A stretch of 64,000 nucleotides of DNA, from the NCBI GenBank assembly GCA_946540735.1, contig CAMNIN010000003.1, positions 1 through 64,000 of the forward strand. Direction: 5' to 3'. Made by a program: the position numbers and the translations under genes. Shown here one piece after another: positions 16,422-25,281 of this stretch; the first letter of the stretch is position 1; each line of letters opens with the position of its first letter. The notes below the pieces were generated by a model. The model was not told the origin of the DNA. It worked only from the letters and a program-made list of their open reading frames with translations, and ran no database searches. The DNA is from an uncultured Prevotellaceae bacterium (lineage in GTDB: Bacteria > Bacteroidota > Bacteroidia > Bacteroidales > Bacteroidaceae).

Positions 16422-17612
16422 TCACTTTGCATATTTTTGATATAAACGAATATAGCGGTTTAAGTTCAGCTCAGGTAGATATTCTTCAACAGTATTTTCT
16501 ACAGGATGTGGAAATTCCATTTCTGCAAGTGTTATCAAACCTTTGTATAAATCTTCTACATCGAATTTTCGTGCTTTATAGCCATTCACACCGTTTTGAA
16601 CAATTTCATCCAATCCTGTTGTGGCAAAACATAGGATAGGAGTTCCACACAACAGAGATTCCACGGCTGCATTTGACATGTTCTCAGACATGGAAGGAAT
16701 AATAACAATGTCACAGGCAGAATAATACTTTACCAATTGCTCTTGATCCGACAATCTCCCATGGACGAAAACATTCTCATATTGTAATGAATCATTGGTT
16801 CCTACAAAATGGAAAACATAATTGCTTGTATCATATTCCTCAAGGATTTTTTTGATGAAGCAAAAGCCTTTGTTGATGTTTACATTCAGATGGGAAGGTG
16901 CAATAAACAATACATGTTTCTTAGCTTTATCGAAGTTTAAGCCGTTTTTTGCACTGTTCTTGTCCAAAGGTTTCCACACCGTCGTATCAATTAGATTTCT
17001 TATCACATCACACGAATTTCCTGGAGTGTTAAGGTAACTGGCCTCAAAACGATCCTTCAACCAAGTGCTCGGAGTCACAAAATGCATGGGAATCTTAGTA
17101 TAGGAATTCCTCTTCCTTCTCATCATCCATTTGTCAAGCTTATTAGGCAGGGGTGCTGTATAGTATGGCTCAAGGTCTTTGGGCGAAACGTGATAAACGC
17201 CGTTTAGCATCCAGGAATCATGCAATGTCCAGATGACTGGCTTTTTTATTTTTGCCACTTGCTCAACGCTCATCATTTCAGTTCCTATCCAGTGTATGTT
17301 TACAACATCAGCATCCGAATGATTGATTATTCTCGGCAACCTGGAAGGGAATAAGTCTAAAGATCGGTAGTTATGAGACGGGTTGTCAAACCGTCTTAAG
17401 ACATAACTGCTGATGCTATTTTTAATTTTAGAAACAGCTCTTCTAAACAAAGAGTTGTTCATGATTGTCGTTTTATATTTAGGAGATTCCTTTCCATAAA
17501 CGATAAGTACCTCAACATCAATATTGCTTTTTGCCAAACTTTCCGCAAGCCGGTCAAAAGCGATAGAAGCACCACCACCTACATTGGAAATAGAAATAAG
17601 TAAAACCTTCAT
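16422..17612 (-). CDS. Glycosyltransferase family 4 (WcaC-like)
   Basis: A 396-residue GT-B enzyme opening MKVLLISISNVGGGASIAFD. The N-terminal domain has VVNIHWIGTEMMSVEQVAKI and PVIWTLHDSWMLNGVYHVSP, a pattern typical of WcaC-like colanic-acid transferases. The C-terminal domain has HVLFIAPSHLNVNINKGFCF and IPSMSENMSNAAVESLLCGT, including the E...E donor motif. It is cytoplasmic and probably adds one sugar of the repeat unit. It is 10 bases downstream of a GT2 gene and in line with the rest of the operon. Confidence 0.8.
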   Translation of the reverse strand: MKVLLISISNVGGGASIAFDRLAESLAKSNIDVEVLIVYGKESPKYKTTIMNNSLFRRAVSKIKNSISSYVLRRFDNPSHNYRSLDLFPSRLPRIINHSDADVVNIHWIGTEMMSVEQVAKIKKPVIWTLHDSWMLNGVYHVSPKDLEPYYTAPLPNKLDKWMMRRKRNSYTKIPMHFVTPSTWLKDRFEASYLNTPGNSCDVIRNLIDTTVWKPLDKNSAKNGLNFDKAKKHVLFIAPSHLNVNINKGFCFIKKILEEYDTSNYVFHFVGTNDSLQYENVFVHGRLSDQEQLVKYYSACDIVIIPSMSENMSNAAVESLLCGTPILCFATTGLDEIVQNGVNGYKARKFDVEDLYKGLITLAEMEFPHPVENTVEEYLPELNLNRYIRLYQKYAK

Positions 17613-17622
17613 TCTCTATGGG

Positions 17623-18591
17623 TTAATGATTTAACAAGAACAATTTGTCCCATCTTTTGATGAACAAGGACAAGAATAAAATGGTCTGAAATTTGGGGTC
17701 AAACCCATATTTGATTGTTCTGAAACTTGCTATGCAAGTCAATTTGTCTTTTTTGCTTAGAGAATAGCACATCTGAAACAAATAGCATTTGCGTATTAAA
17801 TCATAAATGCGCTTCAGCCTCATCGATTTATAGGCATTCTCAATGACCCTTGGCGTTATCTCTTCGTATTTGATTCCAGTCTCGTTGAGTATCGATGTTA
17901 TTGCATAGCGTTTGATAGCATTGTAATCAGACAACTGTTCTTCTCTGCTTTTTTTTGTGATCTGTCCGTCCCAATATCTATACATCAGCAGAGGTTGATT
18001 TAGCGAATGGAAACGGCATCCTTTTATAGCCATGGTAAGCCAGAGGCAATAGTCTTGGCTTCGTCTGAAACTCTCATTATATGAAATGCTTTTTTGCCTT
18101 AGAGTATTCATTCTAATCATTACAGCTGGATGATTAAGCACATTCGCATAAAACAAGACCTTGATAATATCATTGTGATTCACAGGAGATTTCTTCACCG
18201 AAGTGACTTTCGATGAGTTATACATAAACACATCTGTATTAAGAATGTCAATCTCCGGATGTCTCTCCATGTAATGATATTGTGTCTCTAGTCTGTTTGG
18301 CAAGGAAATGTCATCTGCATCCATTCGTGCCACATACTTGCCTTTTGCTATTTTCAATCCTTTGTTGAGTGATTTTGTTAACCCAATATTATCATCATTT
18401 ACAATGATTACAATGCGTGAGTCATTTCTCTGGATATATTTCAGATACTTTAATAATTCATCATTTCTGGGATTGTCTAAAATAATAATGAATTCAAAAT
18501 TTTGAAATGATTGTGTCAAAATGGATTCAACGGCCTTCCTCAAAAAATCCAAAGGCTCCTTATAGGCACACATTATCACTGAAATCTCCAT
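17623..18591 (-). CDS. Glycosyltransferase family 2
   Basis: A 322-residue GT-A enzyme. It begins MEISVIMCAYKEPLDFLRKA and continues FEFIIILDNPRNDELLKYLK, VNDDNIGLTKSLNKGLKIAK and GKYVARMDADDISLPNRLET, where DADD is the D-x-D metal site near residue 95. SFRRSQDYCLWLTMAIKG supplies the later catalytic acidic residue. There are no membrane helices. This variant (EDNP/LDNP after the second strand, MDADDIS) is common in bacterial capsule loci. The sugar and acceptor are unknown. Confidence 0.85.
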   Translation of the reverse strand: MEISVIMCAYKEPLDFLRKAVESILTQSFQNFEFIIILDNPRNDELLKYLKYIQRNDSRIVIIVNDDNIGLTKSLNKGLKIAKGKYVARMDADDISLPNRLETQYHYMERHPEIDILNTDVFMYNSSKVTSVKKSPVNHNDIIKVLFYANVLNHPAVMIRMNTLRQKSISYNESFRRSQDYCLWLTMAIKGCRFHSLNQPLLMYRYWDGQITKKSREEQLSDYNAIKRYAITSILNETGIKYEEITPRVIENAYKSMRLKRIYDLIRKCYLFQMCYSLSKKDKLTCIASFRTIKYGFDPKFQTILFLSLFIKRWDKLFLLNH

Positions 18592-18661
18592 TATTTCAAC
18601 TCAACCAATTTGAAGTGTCATATGATTTGCACATGTTTATGGTTACTAGATTAAGCCGAAT

Positions 18662-19603
18662 TCATTTCTCTTGATTGTTAAGCCTAATCCAACTTCCTAG
18701 AGTATAAGACCATTTCTCTGGAGTGAATCGCGTAAAACCAGCGTCATGATAAAATGTGTATTCTCCAAAATAGATCTTCCCATTTGAGTTATATAAATCT
18801 ATTCTTATATGTTTGAAACCAACGGACAATTTCTCTGCAATTTCAACCATCTCTTTGTAGTTTGATGGTTTTTCAAAAACCTTAGGGTTATTTGGACGTT
18901 GATTTTGAATATCTAGACGGTTAAAATCTTTATCAAAAAAATCAAAACATTTATTGTCTGAAAATCTTCCTGTTACGATTAAAAGAAGTTTTACTTCCCC
19001 ATCAAAACAAAAGAATTTGTAATCAGACAATTCTTCTTGCTGCTCTGTGGCTGAGGGCAAATCTTCTCTGTCTTGCTTTTCACGATCAAAATTAGCCATA
19101 TATTCTTCACATAGAATTCTCGGTTTTAAGTCTTTATATGGCCATTCTCTTCCATCCCAATAATAATTCCTTTTTAGACAAGTCGATATTTTTTTCCTTG
19201 CATAGCCTAAATCCAATTTTGATTTGTCTTTACAAATGATTAACCCGCCTGAATCATGTGTACATTTTAAAACAAATTTATCAGGAAGCTTTGAGAAATC
19301 GATGTCATCAAAGTTGTCCCATATCCCTAATGTGGGTATAATATAACGCTCTCCTATTAGGGATGCAACATATAGTTTAGCTTCATATTTGTCAACCAAT
19401 TTGGTATATAGCGGATCTCTATCATATAGTTTCAACCATTGCAATTTTTGACTAAATGTTTGGGGGTTCTTTAAGTCTAATTTTTTATCATAATACCTTC
19501 TGTATCTTAATTTCAAGAACCACTTGTCTGAAATTTTGTGGCTGAATTGATATTTTTCGGAATAACGCAGGATGATATAACTTATAACTTTATATAGTGT
19601 CAT
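18662..19603 (-). CDS. TupA-like ATP-grasp fold glycosyltransferase-associated protein
   Basis: A 313-residue soluble protein. It carries NPQTFSQKLQWLKLYDRDPL, YTKLVDKYEAKLYVASLIGE, LPDKFVLKCTHDSGGLIICK, ILCEEYMANFD and, near the end, FKHIRIDLYNSNGKIYFGEY followed by TFYHDAGFTRFTPEKW. These are the landmarks of the TupA-like ATP-grasp family (PF14305), named from teichuronopeptide synthesis and frequent in capsule loci. ATP-grasp proteins join a carboxylate to an amine, so an amino-acid amide on the glycan is conceivable, but members are usually annotated only as glycosyltransferases. The substrate is unknown. Confidence 0.75.
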   Translation of the reverse strand: MTLYKVISYIILRYSEKYQFSHKISDKWFLKLRYRRYYDKKLDLKNPQTFSQKLQWLKLYDRDPLYTKLVDKYEAKLYVASLIGERYIIPTLGIWDNFDDIDFSKLPDKFVLKCTHDSGGLIICKDKSKLDLGYARKKISTCLKRNYYWDGREWPYKDLKPRILCEEYMANFDREKQDREDLPSATEQQEELSDYKFFCFDGEVKLLLIVTGRFSDNKCFDFFDKDFNRLDIQNQRPNNPKVFEKPSNYKEMVEIAEKLSVGFKHIRIDLYNSNGKIYFGEYTFYHDAGFTRFTPEKWSYTLGSWIRLNNQEK

Positions 19604-19705
19604 GACATTTGTCGTTTTGAGATTACTGGAAAATAATGTGTTTTGGGTGTCAGAGAATTCTATTCTAATATTGGCTTAAGACAAACAAAATGAAAAATCA
19701 TAAAT

Positions 19706-21244
19706 CTACTTGGGACGTATCTTATTATATATTAATTGTGATATGACGGTTCTTTCTCTACCTTTTAATCCTATAGAAAAAACAATTGAAATAGATATTG
19801 CTATAAATACAATTGTTTCAATGATAAGTTGAACAAATTCGTTCTGAATAGAAATGTCAAGATTTCTTGCAAAGAAACATAAACTTAATATCAAAATTGC
19901 TACTATAGACATCCTCAATAATTCCACCAAATGTGATTTTATAGGAAAATGAATCTGCTGCTTCACAATAATCATTCGTGCGATACATGTAGAAAAATTC
20001 ATCAAAACTCTAATGAAAAGAACTGTTTCTATAGGAGCTCCTAAAAAGAGTGCAAACCAGGATATTGGAACATTCAAAAAAATCAAAATAGAAACTATGA
20101 TTTCGTATTTTTTTATGTCTCCCGTAGCCAATATTACCATCCAAAACGGTGCTTGAGCAGCATCCAATAAGAAAAATGCAAATAGATAGTAACAGAAAGT
20201 ACAGGTATATTCAGGAACCTCAACCAGCCAAAGATCTAAAACAATCGGCAAATTCATAGCTAGTGGTACCATGATAACCAATAACAGGAAAAAAGAAAAG
20301 CGTGAAGTTCGATTTAGAAGTGCATATAAATTGGCAAATTCTCTTGATGCATATAGTTTCACAATTTGGGGGTTAAAGGCGCTTTGAAAAGAACCCACAA
20401 AACGATTGACAGCGGCACTTACATTATTTGCAATACCCATGGAGGCATTTGCTGCAAGGCTCCCATATACATTGATTAAGAATGAGGCACCTTGGTTTGA
20501 TACCAAAGTGGAGCTCGCACCAAACATAGAGAGTCCACAATAGGATGCGATCTCTTTGCTTTTTTTGGAATTCCATACAAAATGAAAATGAACGGCAATG
20601 ATATACCTATTTACATAAAACATGTAAAACAAACACATGATAGCCGCAATGATCATGCGAAGGAAACCATAAAGAATAAGTTTGTCGTGCATATAATACA
20701 GTATGGCATAAGCTATAAATAGTTGTACAGCTACATCAAATATCATAGTATATGCATAAACGGTCATTCTTTCGAAAGCATTAATGATGGCGATATAGGG
20801 TATTCTAACTATACCGATAATAAAGCCTAATATGGAAAACTGGTATACCCAATTCGCAGCAACCATCCTGTCATCAGGAATCTCAAGCACATTGTTGACA
20901 AACCATAGCCCTATGGTTTCAGCTAAAATAACTACAATGACAGCAAACACCAGATAGAGTGAGCGCATGATATTGTATATTTCATTTAGATTACCAGATT
21001 CTTTAAGCCCCAATTCATAGGAAAAGAAGCGCAACGAAGCAGCGCCCATGGTGTTGCTGATAAAACTAAATAGCACAACGACTCCACCCACGACATTATA
21101 TATTCCATAGTCTGAGACACCAAGACCTTGAAGAACAAGTCGGGATGTAAACAAATTAACGCCGAGAACGATAAACATTCTCAGGTAAAGAATAAATGTG
21201 TTCTTGGCTATTCTTTTGTTCGAATATAAGCTATTTTCTGCCAT
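19706..21244 (-). CDS. wzx: Polysaccharide flippase (Wzx/MATE-like)
   Basis: A 512-residue protein with about fourteen membrane segments. The start region KRIAKNTFILYLRMFIVLGV, then NLFTSRLVLQGLGVSDYGIY and NVVGGVVVLFSFISNTMGAA is a typical Wzx/MurJ-superfamily opening in Bacteroidota. The length and even spread of helices fit a lipid-linked oligosaccharide flippase rather than a polymerase. It is the only flippase in the locus. It would move the undecaprenyl-linked repeat unit across the inner membrane. Confidence 0.85.
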   Translation of the reverse strand: MAENSLYSNKRIAKNTFILYLRMFIVLGVNLFTSRLVLQGLGVSDYGIYNVVGGVVVLFSFISNTMGAASLRFFSYELGLKESGNLNEIYNIMRSLYLVFAVIVVILAETIGLWFVNNVLEIPDDRMVAANWVYQFSILGFIIGIVRIPYIAIINAFERMTVYAYTMIFDVAVQLFIAYAILYYMHDKLILYGFLRMIIAAIMCLFYMFYVNRYIIAVHFHFVWNSKKSKEIASYCGLSMFGASSTLVSNQGASFLINVYGSLAANASMGIANNVSAAVNRFVGSFQSAFNPQIVKLYASREFANLYALLNRTSRFSFFLLLVIMVPLAMNLPIVLDLWLVEVPEYTCTFCYYLFAFFLLDAAQAPFWMVILATGDIKKYEIIVSILIFLNVPISWFALFLGAPIETVLFIRVLMNFSTCIARMIIVKQQIHFPIKSHLVELLRMSIVAILILSLCFFARNLDISIQNEFVQLIIETIVFIAISISIVFSIGLKGRERTVISQLIYNKIRPK

Positions 21245-21271
21245 TTAAAATCGACAATAAATCTATCATCC

Positions 21272-22069
21272 TTATACTTCAATATAACCAAGTGACAGCT
21301 TGCTCCAATTTTTGGGCTTGACGACGATCTTTTGGGGATTCTTGTTGAAAAAAGCTCCCCATAAGCTGAAAGTGCTATTGGCAATAATGTTATGCTTGCA
21401 CTTGCTCATCAGATACATATCTTTATATGAATCATGTCCATGATTAATGTCAATAAAAGCATAATTGGAGCAAGACTTCTCAACAACTTTTTCTGCCTCA
21501 CCTTTATCATCAGAAAAGACAAAAAAGACAGGATTTTCAACATTTTGCTTGATATAGTCTATGGCTTTGTTATAATAATCCTCACCGATTATAGGCATTC
21601 CGTATGAATAGTAATCGCCCCTGCGTACATGTATGGAAACAGAATTGCAGCTTTGCATTTTTTCAGACAATGACAAATTGGCTTCATCAATATTTTGAAA
21701 AGTCAAACTGTCAACAAATTCATTGATTATTTCTATGTTTTGATTTATTGATGGGCATTTAGCTAACCACAATGCTTTGCTATGCAACACTTCATCAAAA
21801 GAAACATTTCCATCCACCCATTTTACAAAAGGATTATGCTTGAAATGTAGCATAAAACGAATGATATGCAAATACAATCCTTTATGATTGATTGTTTTAT
21901 CATTAATACCAAATACTCTATCCAACTCATAACCATTATGCATTTCTACCAGGTTGTATAAGGTATTATCTATTGTCAGCTTTTTCCCATTTTTTAAAGC
22001 TCTATCATACAGTGCGTACTCAAGCAGTTGATTTCCCAACCCTCCTGAAAAAAGAAATCTTTGTTTCAT
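21272..22069 (-). CDS. Alpha-1,2-fucosyltransferase (GT11)
   Basis: A 265-residue protein from the ATG at 22069, which overlaps the stop of the upstream GT2 gene (ATGA); the longer frame to 22144 would lie inside that gene. It has the family start RFLFSGGLGNQLLEYALYDR and the hallmark HVRRGDY at about residues 147-153. The later FVFSDDKGEAEKVVEKS and DMYLMSKCKHNIIANSTFSL, followed by WGAFFN, complete the GT11 signature. It should transfer L-fucose from GDP-fucose to a beta-linked sugar. No GDP-fucose biosynthesis genes lie in the window, so the donor must come from elsewhere in the cell. Confidence 0.85.
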   Translation of the reverse strand: MKQRFLFSGGLGNQLLEYALYDRALKNGKKLTIDNTLYNLVEMHNGYELDRVFGINDKTINHKGLYLHIIRFMLHFKHNPFVKWVDGNVSFDEVLHSKALWLAKCPSINQNIEIINEFVDSLTFQNIDEANLSLSEKMQSCNSVSIHVRRGDYYSYGMPIIGEDYYNKAIDYIKQNVENPVFFVFSDDKGEAEKVVEKSCSNYAFIDINHGHDSYKDMYLMSKCKHNIIANSTFSLWGAFFNKNPQKIVVKPKNWSKLSLGYIEV

Positions 22070-23136
22070 TTCATTTTTAGTTTTAGAAGATGGATTTTTT
22101 CTATTAATAGAAATAGGAAAGAAATAGTCTTTCTGACAATACAATATTTGGTACCGTAATAAAAGAGTCTTATTTTGGGAGTCATAACACCTTTGCTCTT
22201 AGCTAAATGATAATATTCTTCAGCAACAGTGGTATCATGATGCCTGAATGCGCATTTCATTATGACTAAATATGAGAGACTTAGATTGGGAGTATAGTCC
22301 ACATGATATAGTTTAGAATAAAAGACTCTTACGTCATCAGTTGCCTGATAATAAGCTATCTCTTTGTTGATGTCTCTTTTATGGGACGCAGATTCTTGTA
22401 GTATCCGGTATTTTGCCGTTATATCAGGCAAATATTTCATTTTTGTCTCATGAGCGAATTCTATCCATAATGGTAAATCCCCTAATGGCCATCCTTTGCC
22501 CCAAAAATGTAAAGGTAGCGTTTCATAAACAGACCTTCTATATAATACTGTTAAAGTTGCAACAAGATTAAATCCATTGGTTATGATTTCTGGAAAATAA
22601 ATGCCGTTATCCCTGCTGAGGTCATAATGTGTTCTATGACCTTCCACCAATTCAAAATCTGTAAAGCATAATCCGTAATCAGGATGATTCTCTAAAAAGT
22701 CTACTTGCTTTTGCAATTTATGTGGATCTATCCAGTAATCATCTCCCTCACATGATGCGATGTATTTAGAGCTATTTGTAAACTCTGAAATATATGGCAT
22801 CTTGGGCTTCTTGATGCTGTAATGATTATATTTAAGAAAGAATACGGCAAAGAAGCAATTGCGATTGGTCTTGTGTTGCGCAAAAACCATCTTGTAATCA
22901 TTTGTTGTCTCTAGCCTTGTTATGGCAGCATCATCAAGGTTGAAATGGCTTTCAATATATTGTGTTATAACCTTCTGCTCGCCGTCTGTGCTGGCATCAT
23001 CTATAATTGTACAGACGAAAGGAAAAATGGTCTCTTGCATGGTAAACCCATTCATGGCTTCTTCTATATATGGAGCATGGTTGTATGTCCTGCAACTAAT
23101 ACGCACCATATATTTGTTATTATGTTCAGTTATCAT
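22066..23136 (-). CDS. Glycosyltransferase family 2
   Basis: A 356-residue GT-A enzyme opening MVRISCRTYNHAPYIEEAMN within its first 30 residues, then FPFVCTIIDDASTDGEQKVI and KYIASCEGDDYWIDPHKLQK, where EGDDYW supplies the D-x-D site. This subgroup (IDDASTDG, CEGDDYW) is frequent in Bacteroidota capsule loci. The C-terminal 70 residues are basic and helical. It overlaps the fucosyltransferase gene downstream by 4 bases. A gap of about 138 bases separates it from the upstream carrier protein; that gap holds a weak short frame that I do not count as a gene. Confidence 0.85.
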   Translation of the reverse strand: MITEHNNKYMVRISCRTYNHAPYIEEAMNGFTMQETIFPFVCTIIDDASTDGEQKVITQYIESHFNLDDAAITRLETTNDYKMVFAQHKTNRNCFFAVFFLKYNHYSIKKPKMPYISEFTNSSKYIASCEGDDYWIDPHKLQKQVDFLENHPDYGLCFTDFELVEGHRTHYDLSRDNGIYFPEIITNGFNLVATLTVLYRRSVYETLPLHFWGKGWPLGDLPLWIEFAHETKMKYLPDITAKYRILQESASHKRDINKEIAYYQATDDVRVFYSKLYHVDYTPNLSLSYLVIMKCAFRHHDTTVAEEYYHLAKSKGVMTPKIRLFYYGTKYCIVRKTISFLFLLIEKIHLLKLKMK

Positions 23137-23274
23137 AATACCTGCTTAAATGTGACATAATTAATATGAAGCCTTTTGATCCCCAAAGTGTTCTCTAATA
23201 GATTAACTCCCGCACCAATCAAATGATGCCTGTACACCGATAGCTTTCTTCTTGTTTTCCGGGTGATTGCCAAT

Positions 23275-23523
23275 CTAATTTTGTTGACATTTCTCTTCCA
23301 ATATAGAGATGATATCACCAACTTTCTTTAGTTTGTTGAGTTCTTTCAGCCTGAATTTCACTCCGAACTCTTCCTCCACTTTGGTGATCATCAGCATGTG
23401 AGTAAGGGAATCCCAATTTTCTACATCGGCAGCAGTCATTTCGTCATTAATGACTAGATTATTGTCACCAAAAACGTCTCTGAAAATAGTAGTAATCTTC
23501 TCGTTAATCTCTTTTCTATCCAT
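23275..23523 (-). CDS. Acyl carrier protein
   Basis: An 82-residue acidic protein with the four-helix acyl carrier layout and the phosphopantetheine site NWDSLTHM (Ser39). The sequence around the site (DVENWDSLTHMLMITKVEEE, then FGVKF) is close to standard ACPs that serve specialised pathways. It is the last of four carrier genes in the acyl-assembly module and lies 12 bases from a membrane acyltransferase gene. It may hold the acyl group that this acyltransferase uses. It should need activation by a phosphopantetheinyl transferase encoded elsewhere. Confidence 0.9.
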   Translation of the reverse strand: MDRKEINEKITTIFRDVFGDNNLVINDEMTAADVENWDSLTHMLMITKVEEEFGVKFRLKELNKLKKVGDIISILEEKCQQN

Positions 23524-23535
23524 AGTTTTCTTATT

Positions 23536-24540
23536 TTATTTGTTGATAAATATTTTGATTCTTTCGATGGTTATGTCATAATACCTTTGAATGTAGTATG
23601 ACAAATAAAGCATAACAGGAAATACAATTCCTGCCATGTAAAGCCATTTTACTTTGGACACTGCAGGATTTATAAGCATTTCACCTGCCCAGAAAAACAA
23701 ACGATGAAACATATAACATGCCATGCTTGAATAACTTATACATCTTATTATTTGCGCTATTTTATTGTCTTTATGTGTGTTATCCTTACAGAAAATTGCA
23801 TCAGAAAGCCATTCGCAAACAAATAGAATGGCGAATACGCCTAATCCTGCAAAATATTCCTTATGTGTGGTTAGTACCTCAGGCGTATTGTTATGCAAGT
23901 AGAGCAGGGGTATAAGATACACCAGAACAAAGATGACTTTAATATACCATATTCTCTTGAATTTCCAGTCAAAATATGGAGCAGAGACAGCTCCGATAAG
24001 AAAAAATAGAAGATTAAACGATAGTCTCTTATCTACAGACGGAACCAATAATCGCAATAATATGAAAAGAGTCAAAATAGCTGATGAACAGCATATTCGC
24101 CACGAAAGACCTTTTCTGCACACCAATGGCGTTATCGCATAACAGATAATGATAACAGGAATATACCATAGCGTATATGGCCTTGGTTTTAGGAATGGAG
24201 AAATGCATAGCATGCCATTTATTGTAGCCCGCAAACCATTGAAACCTATTAAGTAAAGCATAATAGCTGACAACAGGAATAAAGGCATGATACGAATTAT
24301 TCGTTTTTTGAAAAATACCCCTACTAGATAATTACCATCAAAGCGATATTTTGTACTTAACAAATAACCGGAGCAGAACGTAAAAAGCCCCAAACTCGCA
24401 TCAGTTAAAACAGCGTATATAGGGATAACGCAGGCAGATATCGCTTCCGTATGAATATATGCATACAGGTGAACGAATGCTACAATATATGTCATGCAAA
24501 CTACTCGGGCAACGTCAAATCGGTAATCTCTTTCTTTCAT
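23536..24540 (-). CDS. Acyltransferase family 3 (OafA/Oac-like) membrane protein
   Basis: A 334-residue protein with ten or so membrane helices. The first helix region RFDVARVVCMTYIVAFVHLY has the RxxA..R..(I/V)..H layout with His23, the catalytic His of acyltransferase-3 proteins. LGLFTFCSGYLLSTKYRFDG and RPYTLWYIPVIIICYAITPL are further family landmarks. These enzymes acylate sugars, moving acyl groups across the inner membrane. Between an ACP and an SDR gene, its donor could be the specialised acyl group made by the module rather than acetyl-CoA. That is inference. Confidence 0.8.
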   Translation of the reverse strand: MKERDYRFDVARVVCMTYIVAFVHLYAYIHTEAISACVIPIYAVLTDASLGLFTFCSGYLLSTKYRFDGNYLVGVFFKKRIIRIMPLFLLSAIMLYLIGFNGLRATINGMLCISPFLKPRPYTLWYIPVIIICYAITPLVCRKGLSWRICCSSAILTLFILLRLLVPSVDKRLSFNLLFFLIGAVSAPYFDWKFKRIWYIKVIFVLVYLIPLLYLHNNTPEVLTTHKEYFAGLGVFAILFVCEWLSDAIFCKDNTHKDNKIAQIIRCISYSSMACYMFHRLFFWAGEMLINPAVSKVKWLYMAGIVFPVMLYLSYYIQRYYDITIERIKIFINK

Positions 24541-24545
24541 TAATC

Positions 24546-25280
24546 TTACCTAAGCGTATATCCTCCATCTATTACCAGTGATGACCCTGTGATCATTTGT
24601 GATGCGTCTGACATATAATAAATGACAGCATAGGCTATTTCATCGGGCCTCGCAAATCTGCCAAAAGGATAGTTGCTACGAATTTCATCTAATGTATGAT
24701 CACCATATTTTTTGATCATATCTGTTTCCACAAATGCAGGCTGAATGCAATTGACTCGTGCCTTCAATGGCAGCAATTCAAGAGCTAAGACTTTGGCGAA
24801 TTGATCTACAGCAGCCTTTGAAGCAGCATACATGGCATTGGATACAGAAGGATAGAACGCTGATACTGAGGACATGAAAACGATAGACGCAAATTTGTTG
24901 ATTTTCTTTGCCTTTAAGAGAGATTGCAAAAGTAATGCAGGTCCTTTAAAGTTTGTAGAAAACATCTTGTCGATAAAACCATTGTCTATCCTTTTAATGA
25001 TCTTTTTATCATTGATTCCGGCTATTAAAGCAATTCCATCAATGCAGTCTACTTTGTCAACAAGATTTTGGATTTCATCCACTGATGTCAAGTCTGCCGT
25101 GATAACTTTGTGGCTCCCATTCATTTCTGCGAGTGTCTGCTCCAGCTTTTCCTTGTTGCGGGCTGTCAGATATACCGTAGCACCTGCTTTTGAGCATTCA
25201 ATCGCAGTTGCCTTTCCTATTCCAGATGAAGCACCAGTTACCAATACGGTCTTTCCTTCAAGGGAGAATGGATTTGGCAT
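24546..25280 (-). CDS. SDR-family oxidoreductase (FabG-like ketoacyl reductase)
   Basis: A 244-residue classical SDR with GASSGIG (residues 16-22), the active-site Ser near 138 and Tyr151-x-x-x-Lys155 (MYAASKAAVDQ). It ends with MITGSSLVIDGGYTLR as FabG-like reductases do. The family NAG motif reads IAG here. It probably reduces a 3-ketoacyl-ACP with NAD(P)H. It begins one base after the KASIII gene, which fits an immediate next step. It is a paralogue of the SDR at 35031-35795: both begin with NPFSLEGKT followed by (V/I)L(V/I)TGASSGIG. Confidence 0.85.
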   Translation of the reverse strand: MPNPFSLEGKTVLVTGASSGIGKATAIECSKAGATVYLTARNKEKLEQTLAEMNGSHKVITADLTSVDEIQNLVDKVDCIDGIALIAGINDKKIIKRIDNGFIDKMFSTNFKGPALLLQSLLKAKKINKFASIVFMSSVSAFYPSVSNAMYAASKAAVDQFAKVLALELLPLKARVNCIQPAFVETDMIKKYGDHTLDEIRSNYPFGRFARPDEIAYAVIYYMSDASQMITGSSLVIDGGYTLR

Positions 25281-25281
25281 A

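Noticed and set aside
23133..23321. 62-residue short frame between a GT2 gene and an ACP gene
   Set aside because: It overlaps the ACP gene end, has no recognisable motif and may be a remnant of a lost gene. Not enough evidence to call it.
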